Shown here one piece after another: positions 54,327-64,000 of a DNA stretch of 64,000 nt. The stretch covers positions 39,141 through 103,140 of the forward strand of contig CAJNYU010003363.1 of assembly GCA_905331475.1 (NCBI GenBank). The letters run 5' to 3'. Origin of the DNA: Rotaria socialis. Taxonomy: Eukaryota; Rotifera; Eurotatoria; Philodinida; Philodinidae. The translations under genes were made by a program, and so were the position numbers. The notes beneath the pieces are model-generated. The model did not search any database, was not told the origin of the DNA, and saw only the letters and a program-made list of their open reading frames with translations. Position 1 is the first letter of the stretch; every line of letters begins with the position of its first letter.

Positions 54327-56181
54327 TTAACTTGATGTAAATTCGCGACGGCTTGATGTATGCGAATATGAACCACTTGCACCTCCTTGTGCGCCACCAC
54401 CAAAGCTACTGCTGACACGGCCAGGGCCAGTAACTAAGCCACTGATTCCAGTGCTGGCTGCGCCTGATCCACTGCTGCTAATAAATGTGCGTGAGATGGT
54501 TGATGTTGATCGGCCACCACCACCAGAGTATGAGATCGAACCGGCAACGCCTGAACCACCAGCAGCGCGTTCAGCTTCCATACGACGAGCTTCTTCAACA
54601 ACATGATCAACAATTTGTTTGAGACCTTCACGATTATTTGTTCCTTCAAGTAATTCTCTATATGTGTTGATTTCTTTTTCTAATGATGTCTTCATGTTTG
54701 TAACTTCTTCGTATTCTTTTTGTAATTGTTCTAATTTACGACGTAATTCTTCGATTTCAGCAGCACGTTTTTGGATTAGTCGACCGCCTAAATAAATAAA
54801 TTTGTCGAAATCAACACTTACAACTTTGTCTATTTCATACCTTCATCACGTTCTTGATCAATGTGTAATTGAAGTTCTCGAATACGATTGTTTAATTCTT
54901 CATTTCTGGCTTTCATATGTGCAACTTCATTGCGTGTGGTTAATAATGTTGTACGTAGTTTTTCTTCTTGTACACGTTGTTGTTCACTTTGAATTGGATC
55001 AAGATCTGGTTTTTGATGGCGTAAAATAAGTTCATTATATGACATCATGTAGCGGTTGTGTAAATCAGCACGTTGTTGTTCATTTAAAGCTTCAAATTCA
55101 TTACGAATATCACGAATAGCTTGTGCTAATTCATTGCGGAAGAAGTGTGATGGATCTAAGTTAACATCAACAACGGTCTTCGATCGTAATTCATTCAAAT
55201 CAGCTTCATCTATATAATAAAACAAAATAAATTTCATTATTGTCATAATTCAATAATTGACTTACGCATTTGTTTAAGCATGGCAAGTTCATCTTCAAGT
55301 GCCATTTTTTCTGTGTCGAGTGAACTTTTAACAAATGTTTCATTTTGTATTTCGTTTTGTAAACGAGCAATTTCTGATGCTAAACGTTGTGTTTCAGCTT
55401 TATAGCGACGTGCTTCATCTTCAAGATCGCCTAAACGACGACGAAATAGATTGATTTGTGCTTCATTTTCAGCTATTTGTTGTTGAAGACGGTCAATAGC
55501 TGATCGATCAGTTTCACGGCTATTTAAAATTTCTTCGTAACGTTTACGATAACGACCTTTAAAATAAAATAAAATAAAAAAATATTGATTTTCTTATCAA
55601 TTTTTAATAATGGATTTAAAATATTTACCAGCTTCTTTTTCAGCATCACGAGCTTTAACTTCAGCAGCAGCACGATCGCGTGTGGTATCGTCAATGAGTT
55701 TTTTCGCTTCGTTCATTTCAACTTCATACATTTCTTTGATTTTTGATGAACCTTGTCCAGCTTTGTTTTGTAAAGCTTCTAATTCTAATTGTAATTTACG
55801 ATTTTGGGCTTCAAGAAATCGCACTTTTTCAACATATTGAGCGAATTTATCGTTCAATTGACAAAGTTCACGTTTTTCTCGTTCACGTGTTTCATTAACA
55901 GCAACTAATGCTGATGAACCACGGTTTGGTCGTAATGGAATACCGGAGAAATTGCCAAGACCAGCAATTGATGCTAAACCTGATATACCAGCACCAAGAC
56001 CACCTGTATTAAATCCACCACTACCACCTGATGTGGAATATGATTGATACATGCGGGTCATGATACCTGATGGACCGCCCGAACGACGTTGAACATTTGT
56101 TGAACGTGGTGTAATCTGTGATTTATACGAACTGTACGAAGACGCACCTGCCTTCGTGAATTCATCATCGTAGTTTTGCAT
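54327..56181 (-). CDS. Intermediate filament protein 2 (L-type rod)
   Basis: Exons 55629-56181, 55266-55556, 54841-55209 and 54327-54787 give 1674 nt, 557 aa; all three introns are phase 1. The Gly/Ser-rich head has RSTNVQRR, close to RSTNI in filament 3. The rod (about 103-455) starts with LNDKFAQYVEKVRFLEAQN and ends with EINTYRELLEGTNN. It is lamin length, so it belongs to the protostome L-type class. The Gly/Ser-rich tail ends SSRREFTSS and has no lamin-tail domain, unlike typical protostome filaments. It would assemble into cytoplasmic filaments, perhaps with filament 3. The start is the ATG after a leader with no in-frame upstream ATG. Confidence 0.93.
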
Positions 56182-57142
56182 TTTGAAGTTGTTTTCTAGT
56201 AAATTGACGGTGAAATCTGAAGCTCAATAGGATATTTGTGATATACAACAAACGAAATAATCGCACGCACACACAACAACCACACAGAGAAAAAAGAAGA
56301 AAAATGAATGCAAATGTGGGTAAGAGGCAACCTTTTTATCGAGCTATATTTTTTCTTTTCTTTTTCTCTTGCGTTCTTCAACCTATAATACGATTCGACG
56401 AGAATGAAGAGGGGGAACAGACCAACATCATGCAAATAAGATCTATCTCGTTCGTTCGCTCGCTCTCTCTCTCTTTTCATTACTTGCTCGCTAACGGCAG
56501 TTGTTGTTCTTGGGCATATACTGCATGCAATTATTTTTCTTCTTTGTCGATGAGTTTGCATTGAGAGAGAAAAAAGGAGATCAGTTCTCTTCGGTCTCTC
56601 TCTCTCTATCGTTCTTCTTTTTACTGCCTATTGCTCTGTAACGATTTCTTTAGTGGTCTGCATACATACCGCAAACAATATCGGTCGTACTTTAGGCAGC
56701 AACGAAGCGCAACATATCGGGGCAGATAGAAAAAGCAAAAGAGAAAAAAAACACAAAGAATTTATTGCCTTTCTCCCTATGTACATATGGCCGATGTTTT
56801 TCCTCGAGTAAATATATCCGTTCTGCGTGTAGTATAACCTAAAGCTAAAGACATACAATGCACGCATAGAATAGTAGACAAAAGACATTTGAATCGTTAA
56901 TAACATGCATACTATTTTAGTTACTCGTTCTCATTTAGCCGCAGAGGAGTCGGTTTCATTTCGCATTTACATATACCCACACATACGCGAAAGATATACA
57001 TCAAGAATAAATATTTCGAACGAGAACGTATTGTTATTGATAGAAGGATAATGTTCGATGTGAATCTTGTATATTTTTTTTTCTAGTCAAGTTACGACTA
57101 CATGTGAGAATAATGAGTGAAGGTTAATTCAACTAAAAAATA
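56182..57142. other. Intergenic region between filament genes 1 and 2
   Basis: It contains the promoter side of filament gene 2, pyrimidine/purine runs (CTCTCTCT near 56465 and 56598) and the 3' flank of filament gene 1. No gene is supported; the 90-120-codon frames on both strands lack any family signature. Confidence 0.5.
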
Positions 57143-57148
57143 TTTATT
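57143..57148 (-). terminator. Candidate poly(A) signal of filament gene 1
   Basis: AATAAA on the minus strand about 45 nt beyond the stop codon, with a second copy shortly after. Confidence 0.45.
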
Positions 57149-57190
57149 TCTACAAATATTTATTTTGTTTGTGGTAAATATTTTTTGCCT

Positions 57191-58771
57191 TTAATGACGA
57201 GGAGAATCAACGCATGACAATGATGACGAAAGAGCACTAATAGCAGCGCCAACACCTGCTGAATAATACGTTGAATATGTGACTTCATGCATTTTATGTG
57301 AGCCAACTGGGCCTGATGTGTTTTTCATCAAACGTAAATTCAACGAATCAAGTAGTGATCGACCGCGATTCATGATTTTTTCTGCTTCTTCTGCAAAATG
57401 TCGCAGGCCTACTTGATTTGTACCACCTTCAAGTAATAACCGATAGCGACGTATCTCTTCTTCGAGCGTTGCACGATATTTTTCTAAATCATTGATATAA
57501 CCTTTAAGACGATCGATTTCATCACGAAAATGTTTTTGTTCTTCAATTAAACGTTGGTCTTCTTGATAAGTTGTTGATTGAATTTGTTGACGTAGATCAG
57601 TTATTTGTCGATCAAGATCTTGATTTTCCATTTGTAAATTATTGACTCGACTACGTACATCTGTTATACTGCGATTTATTTCACGAATCTTTTCTGTTTG
57701 CCAGGGAGATTCTACAGGCTGTTTTGGTTGATGATATTCAATTAATGCACTAACTTTTGCTTGATAATAATTTTGTAATTGTTGTTGTTGTTGATCAGTC
57801 ATAGTTTCGAACTGCTTACGTATTTCAAGTATAGCCGATGTTAATTCACTTTCGAAAAATGGTGCTGGATCAACATTAGCTATAGCAACTTTGGAACGAA
57901 GTTGATCAACATCAAATTTATGTGCTGTTTCGAGAGCTTTCAACTCTTGTTCGAGCACAGCTTTTTCAGCTAGTAATAATTGTTTTTGTGTGGCTTCATT
58001 AGCTATTTCAGATATGAGATTGGCAACATCAGCTCGAATACGTTGCAATTCAGCATTGTAAAAAGCAATTTCATCATCATTATCAGCAATTGTTTTACGT
58101 ATCAAGTCGATTTGTTTTTCGAGATCAATAATTTTTTCTCGTAGCTGTTTTAATTGATTTTTAATTCCATTGACATGTTCGGGTCGTTGCACATTCGACA
58201 GACGTTGTTCAGCTTGTTTGAGACGTGCTTCAGCTTCTTGTCGTTTGTTTTGTCCCGAACGGACATCATCATCCATACGTCTTAATGTATCTTCGGCTTC
58301 TTTCTTTTCATGAGTTATTATTTCGCGTATTCTCTGTAAGCCTATACCTTTTTTATTACGAATATTATCTAAATCACGGCTAAGTTTACGATTGACAGCT
58401 TCTAAATAACGAATTTTGCCAATATATTCAGCAAATCTATCATTTAATTCAGCTAATTGTCGTTTTTCTTCAGTGCGTTGACTATTAAATGGAACCAATG
58501 CCCATTTACCACCTCCACCGCCACCAACAGCACTTCGTAATGGTATAGAATTACCCGAGATAGTTTGTGATACGGTCAGCTTCGATGTAACACCTCGATT
58601 TCCACCACCATATTGTTTTACTGGTCGAGTTATAATAACTTGACGTGGTACAATGGCTGAGATATAACCAACAGCACCACCTCCTGGTGAACCATATGTA
58701 TCATACGTTGTATTTAAACGTGAATCAGCTGTGTAAATTTCTTCACGTTGCACATCATAGATAGTTGGCAT
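57191..58771 (-). CDS. Intermediate filament protein 1, intronless (L-type rod)
   Basis: A single open frame of 526 aa. The head (about 100 aa) is Gly-rich (AVGGGGGGKW). The rod (about 101-450) begins with LNDRFAEYIGKIRYLEAVN and ends with TLEEEIRRYRLLLEGG, so it is lamin length. The tail is short, with no lamin-tail domain. It is more diverged from filaments 2 and 3 than they are from each other (for example EIRRYRLLLEGG against [13 protein letters not shown]). It has no intron, whereas its neighbours have three and seven, which could mean a retroposed copy or intron loss. The ATG is preceded by a TATA-like box about 110 nt upstream, so it appears to have its own promoter. Confidence 0.93.
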   Translation of the reverse strand: MPTIYDVQREEIYTADSRLNTTYDTYGSPGGGAVGYISAIVPRQVIITRPVKQYGGGNRGVTSKLTVSQTISGNSIPLRSAVGGGGGGKWALVPFNSQRTEEKRQLAELNDRFAEYIGKIRYLEAVNRKLSRDLDNIRNKKGIGLQRIREIITHEKKEAEDTLRRMDDDVRSGQNKRQEAEARLKQAEQRLSNVQRPEHVNGIKNQLKQLREKIIDLEKQIDLIRKTIADNDDEIAFYNAELQRIRADVANLISEIANEATQKQLLLAEKAVLEQELKALETAHKFDVDQLRSKVAIANVDPAPFFESELTSAILEIRKQFETMTDQQQQQLQNYYQAKVSALIEYHQPKQPVESPWQTEKIREINRSITDVRSRVNNLQMENQDLDRQITDLRQQIQSTTYQEDQRLIEEQKHFRDEIDRLKGYINDLEKYRATLEEEIRRYRLLLEGGTNQVGLRHFAEEAEKIMNRGRSLLDSLNLRLMKNTSGPVGSHKMHEVTYSTYYSAGVGAAISALSSSLSCVDSPRH

Positions 58772-58878
58772 TTTAGTTTACAAAGTAAAAATCAATTTCT
58801 TGATTTCAATATGTGAATAACGAATGTGACAGAGTGAACAAAAAAAAAATAATGGAAATGAACACTGTTGTACTATTA

Positions 58879-58886
58879 TTTATATA
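58879..58886 (-). promoter_or_regulatory. TATA box candidate of filament gene 1
   Basis: TATATAAA on the minus strand, about 110 nt upstream of the ATG at 58771. This would place the transcription start roughly 75-85 nt before the start codon. It is not proven in this AT-rich setting. Confidence 0.4.
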
Positions 58887-61070
58887 AGGGAAGATTATAG
58901 CGCAATTGTATGTGTGTGTATATGTAATCGATTCATCTATTTAATTTCTCATCAGAACATACAAAGTCAAAATTAATCACATCGACATTAAATGTTCATT
59001 TAGTTTCTTTTAGGTGCATATGCATTTTAAAGCAAAATGAAAATGATATCCTATAGTTCCATTAAAAGCAACAGTGCAAATACGAAAGCTTCCACTACTA
59101 CCCACAAGCGATTATCGTGCAACACACAAGGCCCAAAAATCAATAAATATTCAATCGAAAAAAAATCATATTTTATTATCCTACCTGATTCAGCTAGTGA
59201 TATTGGCCAAGACAAAGAGCTCGACTGTAATGACACCGGTTCAAAGGCTATAAAAAAAAGAAGGCGTTATGAAATTTGTCATTTATTGACCATTTTTATT
59301 AACATATCATTTCCTTTTTTATTACGAAGGTATTACACAATAACAACTTGAATTCATAAGGCTTAGTATTGTTCGTTGGGCTCTCTCAACAATTTTCATA
59401 TTTAGAATAATCTCTTCTTTTTAATCGAAAAAAAAAGAATTTCAAAAAAGTGAACTAGAGTATTGAATTTCCCGTCTGTTATCAAATCGAACACTTGTCT
59501 CAAATATTTCAACTAAAAGATAAATCAAAACATTCAATGATATGCGATATTCTACTCGTCATTTGACGTAAGGATTTCAATTTTTGATAAGGATCGAAAT
59601 TCTGTATCGAACTCTCTTAGTAGACGAGTGCATCCACGATTGTTTGAATGGGAATCAAAATAGATGCCTTTTTTCGATTGATTGAAACCTCGAGAAGGTT
59701 TGCATATGAGTAGTTATTATTTAACTTGGACACATATTGAAAGTAAATATATGCTTATATGCTTCAGTAATTCATATTTTCCAGTGCATAAAAACACTGT
59801 TGATTTGTCCTTTTAACGTTCGTTTTCATTGAAAAAGAAAAGAACAAGAATAACAATTTTTTTTGACTCAATAAAAAAATAACAAGTTCACACACCTTTT
59901 ACAAAAAGAAAGGCTATGTTTGAATGTCAGCTGTTATATAAAAAGTATATTTGATAAATATAACATTTGTGAGGGATTTCGGTTTTAGTAAGTTTATCCG
60001 CAGGTGTCGAATATTGGTTTAGTAAAAATTCAGCAAACTGGGCAACGAACATAAACAAAGTTGAATGATAGCGAAAGATTTGACCTTATTGGCCGAACCT
60101 AATAAAAGTATTCTGTTAGCTTTATTTCTCGTGAAGCACTCAAAACTATACTCTACCAATATATTTACTTTCTTCTACTAGTGGCGATTTTGATAGGTTT
60201 CAAGTGGTTAAAAATGCACCTCAGATATTCGTAATAGTATTTCGATTGTTTGTCTTTTTAATCAGTACTTTAAATTACGACGAGCGCCGAGGGTTGAAAA
60301 TGAGTAACTTCTAAGATATACGTCACGAGTACTCGAAATTGAAAGAAAATAAATGGAAAAATAAATGTGGAAACTTCGGATTTCATCCGAAAGTTATGTG
60401 TACTGCAAAAAGTGCATGGAACATATGAGTCATTCTAGAATGTCTGAACACCAAAATCGTCATGAGAAACTAGGCAATTTTTATTTCTGGATGCAGTTTT
60501 TATGCATTTTGAGACGTTTCTCAGGCAATTTTTCATTAGAAAGCTACAATTTAGTTCAAAACTAATATCAGATTTGGAATCAGCGTTAAAAACTGAGTCG
60601 ATTTATATATGTTGTAAATAATTCCGAGAAAAATTTGTTTTTGAAAAAAAATCCCTGTACTCCCCCTCAGGGATGGCCTGGTCAAAAATGACAATTTTTT
60701 CGATAACTCAACCATTTCTTGACGGATCCTTCTCATCTTCAAACTCGACTGAGACATTGATGAGGCTGAACTGTGTAGAAAATTTCATCATGATCGAACT
60801 CTCCTTTCGAAAGTTATCGTGTAAACGGCCGGCCGGACACACTGACCGATTCTAGAGTGTACTCACTTTTTGAGTACACAAAAATGTGAATCTAAAACTT
60901 TTCGATCCAGGTTAATCGCATTTGTGATGTCCTTAAAAAATATGGCTATCGTTTTATCGCCAAAATCAGATTCAGTTTCTCAGTGCATCTAGCAACAATC
61001 ATCAATAGCTAATATTAAGTAGTGGTTTTTCTTTGCATTTATAAGTTGTATAGAATAAACAGTTTAATTT
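58887..61070. other. Intergenic region PDZ gene / filament gene 1
   Basis: Two kilobases without supportable exons. At about 60620-60890 lies a less AT-rich block containing CCCTCAGGGATGGCCTGG, GGCCGGCCGG and a TGTACTCA/TGAGTACA hairpin, which looks like a fragment of a dispersed element. A C-x2-C-x11-H-x3-H pattern in a 66-codon frame near 60400 may be chance. Confidence 0.45.
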
Positions 61071-61078
61071 CTATTTAC

Positions 61079-64000
61079 CTTGCACTATTGGAATGTGTAC
61101 GGATTTAATAACAGTGATGGGTATATTTTCATAGCCACTTTTCCATAATGAATCAAACACTTGTTGACATTCTTCACGTGTTTTAAATGTTCGATCATTA
61201 TTTATACTAATAATTTCATCTCCAATATTCATATTGTGACAATAATTTTCATCGAGAATGTTTGAAATTTGAATTTTTCCATCAAATAATTCTTCAAAAT
61301 CAAACCCATATTTTCCATAATCATCCGGTTGTCTTTGAACAGTTATTGTAGAACAATAATCATCGGTTTCATTTCGATTTGTTGCTGACTCATTACGCAT
61401 ATCAACGATGCGTTCAATAGTTGTAATTAATTCTTCACTTGTTACGTCACTTGTTGGTGACAGAAGTTGTGGTTTTTGTGCAATTAAGTGTTTTTCAAAT
61501 TGATCAATTTCATTGTCTAATTTTTCTGTTGTTGTTTGATACTGCTTACAACTACTTAAATATCGCCGACATAATTCTTCGTGTCTATCAACAATATCAT
61601 TCGACGAAGAATCAGTTGTTGTTCGACGATAACCATATTCTTCATAGATTTCTTCATCATACTCTGGTTGACGCGTAATATTCGATTCAAAATTATTTTT
61701 ATACTGATGATAATTTGAACCTGTTAAAAGTGTATCACTAACAATTTGGGAGAGATTAATTACAGGAAACGCAATTGATTGTTGGTTGGGTTGTTCGATT
61801 TCATAAGTGAGTATTTCCGATGTATGCGTATCATCGGTTTGTTCATCATTGAATGAGATAGATTCTTGATTGTATCCATCAGTTGATTTTTCCAAATCCT
61901 CAGGTATCGATGTATCAAATAGCGAGTCATCAATAAATTCTGAATAGGTTTCTCTAGGAACTGATTGATCGAGTTCAGCAGTTGATTTGACTGGCATTAA
62001 TTTTTGAAAATTAGTTGTTAACACTTCGTCAACTACTGTAATTAGATTATCGTTATCAGCAATGGGCTCTACTGTTTCATAAATAACTGGATTCGTTGGT
62101 TTTTGAAGTTTTGATGATAAAACAGTATGTACCAGTGTAGACAGACTATCAGTATCAGCCGTTGATTCTTCTCTTTTGTTAGTTTGTTCGTATTTAGGGG
62201 ATTTTTGAATTTTACTTGTTAATGCTTCGTGTACAACAAAGCCTAAATTATCAGTCATTGCTTCTCCACTCCCACGCATTTCTTCGTATTTAGTAGGTGT
62301 TTGAGTTTTGCCTGTTAATGCTTCGTGTACAACAAAACCTAAATTATCAACCATTGATTCTTCACTCCCATGCGTTTCTTCGTATTTAGGGGACTTTTTA
62401 ATTTTGCCTGTTAATGCTTCGTGTACAACAAAACCCAAATTATCAGTCATTGATTCTTCACTCCCTTGTATTTCTTCGTATTTAGTAGGCGTTTGAATTT
62501 TGCCTGTTAATGCTTCGTGTACAACAACACCTAAATTATCAGTCATTGCTTCTCCACTCCCACGCGTTTCTTCATATTTAGGGGACTTTTTAATTTTGCC
62601 TGTTAATGCTTCGTGTACAACAAAACCCAAATTATCAGTCATTGCTTCTCCACTCCCACGCGTTTCTTCGTATTTAGGGGACTTTTGAAGTTTACTTGTT
62701 AATGCTTCGTGTACAACAAAACCTAAATTATCAGTTTCATCTTGATGATTCATTAAATTATCATAAGACCATTCACTGGAACCATTTATTATTGTTTTTG
62801 ATTCACCATCAGACGGTGTCACTGTTTCATCGTAGACAAACAGTAAATTATTAATAACAACTGGTGCTTGATGAATTGTATGAACTATTTCAACAAGATT
62901 ATTGATTGATGAATCCGGTTGTTCAACATCAATATCATCATAGACGAATAGAAGATTATTCATGCTATCCATTGATTCAATTTGATTATATTGATGTACA
63001 TTATCAACTACGGTTATTACGCGATCGATTCTATTACTAGATTCTTCCTCTTCATGAGATAATTGTGAACTTTCTTCGTCAACTCTGGATAACAATTGAT
63101 GACTTGTATGGTTAAATGTTTCGATTTCTTCTAATAGATTTGCTAAATTATCTATAAGAAGATTTTGTTTATCTACTGATGTTGTCACTGATGATGATGA
63201 TGATGTTTGTTGATTTGTATGTGAAGGTGATGCAAGTGCATCAAAATAATAATTATCTTCAGGCGAGATGAAATTGTTAATAATATCATCTCGAATAGGA
63301 TTTTGTTGAAGAGAACTTATTGTCTCATCACTGCCAACTGACAATGTTGAATGATTAGTAGTATCTATACGCGATTCTTTAGCTGAATAATAAGAAACCG
63401 TCGTTCCATCGTCCAAATCAACTAAACTATCTGAATCGACCACGTTTGATGTCATGGGTGGCATTGAATCAATATTAGTATCGAACTTTGGTGATACTGG
63501 ACTTTCAATGGGAGTCATCTAATTAGAGAAAATACATGTTTTATTGACGATTTGAATTTTTTAATAGAATAGTCTTATACATTTTAGAATCTCAAAATGA
63601 ACGACTGTAAGATTTTTGGAATTAATAAAAAAAAGTAATGAAGGATTCTTTTGTATATTATCATTTAGAAAAGTAACTAAGAAATTAAATCTATTGAAAG
63701 ATGGATAAAGTTAAACATGTTGGCCAATAAAAAAAAGCATCTGATGAGAAGGAATCGTGACTGTCGTTATAGCCAAAAATTCATATCAGTTTGTTTTGGC
63801 GATGATCGGATTAACATCAGCTAGTTTACTAATATCTCAATATTTTCAAAATATGTTTTTTTCCCTTTTGAAACTTTTCAATTCTTTGTTCACAAGAAGA
63901 AAACTCCATTCGTTGACTTGTGTAAAATAAAAACTTACAGTTTTCAATGATAGAGTTGCTTCATCGCCATCGTCATGATCACTATGTTGCCACGAAGAAT
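61079..64000 (-). CDS. PDZ-domain protein with 32-residue tandem repeats (3' part; 5' end outside window)
   Basis: Exons 63939-64000 (continuing off the window, ends in phase 0) and 61079-63518. The large exon encodes about 813 aa, acidic and Ser/Thr-rich. A block of about eight repeats of 32 residues (DNLGFVVHEALTGKIKKSP plus KYEETRGSGEAMT) is followed by a PDZ domain in the last ~95 residues. Its binding loop reads KYGFDF in place of GLGF, followed by ISNILDE and MNIGDEIISIN. PDZ domains bind C-terminal peptides, so a scaffold role is likely. The end is ambiguous: VQGK then TAG at 61071, or a phase-1 donor G-GTAAAT at 61078. The ATG at 63518 sits immediately after a splice acceptor (CTAATTAG), so it is probably internal. 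Confidence 0.85.
61990..62733 (-). repeat. 96-bp coding tandem repeat in the PDZ gene
   Basis: Six well-conserved copies at 96-bp spacing run from 62733 down to about 62160. Two more diverged copies reach about 61990. Two alternating subtypes can be seen (IKKSPKYEETRGSGEA and IQTPTKYEEIQGSEES), so the array may have grown by duplicating a pair of units. Confidence 0.85.
63519..63938. other. Intron of the PDZ gene
   Basis: About 420 nt, AT-rich, between the donor at 63938 (GTAAGTTTTT) and the acceptor at 63519. No element or exon is seen in it. Confidence 0.7.

Noticed and set aside
60365..60565. C2H2-like cysteine/histidine pattern in a 66-codon frame
   Set aside because: A single imperfect finger (x11 rather than x12) with no flanking fingers, promoter or splice sites; probably chance or an element remnant.

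Overview
This window reads as eukaryotic nuclear DNA from a metazoan, most likely a bdelloid rotifer. The evidence is AT-rich DNA, many short (about 45-65 nt) GT-AG introns, a six-blade NHL-repeat protein of the type I associate with bdelloids, lamin-length (L-type) cytoplasmic intermediate-filament rods, a fused glutamyl-prolyl-tRNA synthetase, and decayed inverted-repeat elements. The species assignment is inference. All exon models were made by hand from reading frames, splice-site phase and family knowledge; no search was run.

Layout. 1-15.8 kb is gene-poor: one NHL-repeat gene (minus), a decayed TRAF/MATH fragment, and a bed of inverted-repeat elements. One family starts TACCCAGGTCGA and is filled with short GC-rich palindromes. 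15.85-21.84 kb (plus) is a 19-exon EPRS gene with an apparent internal first exon for a ProRS-only product. 23.78-25.52 kb (minus) is a HEY-type bHLH-Orange repressor with a foldback element in intron 1. 27.35-28.75 kb (plus) is a class-A GPCR, and 29.10-31.39 kb (plus) is an MFSD8/CLN7-like lysosomal transporter.

31.9-58.8 kb (all minus) is an intermediate-filament locus. Two complete L-type filament genes lie at 54.3-58.8 kb. A third rod (47.3-50.1 kb) is followed by a small phase-1 linker exon, a C2-domain terminal exon, eleven low-complexity acidic exons (33.9-44.9 kb, one of 6 kb) and a lamin-tail domain (31.9-32.4 kb). Every junction phase is compatible, so rod, linker, giant tail and lamin tail could be one protein of about 4,011 aa. 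The C2 exon would then be an alternative end and the lamin-tail part would have its own alternative start. This joined model is a hypothesis; the individual exons are much firmer. Filament proteins are plausible parts of the rotifer intracytoplasmic lamina.

61.1 kb to the window edge (minus) is the 3' part of a PDZ protein with 32-residue tandem repeats. Two places look like assembly or library artefacts: a perfect 126-bp foldback beside a single N (33.06-33.45 kb) and an adapter-like string (50.25-50.28 kb).
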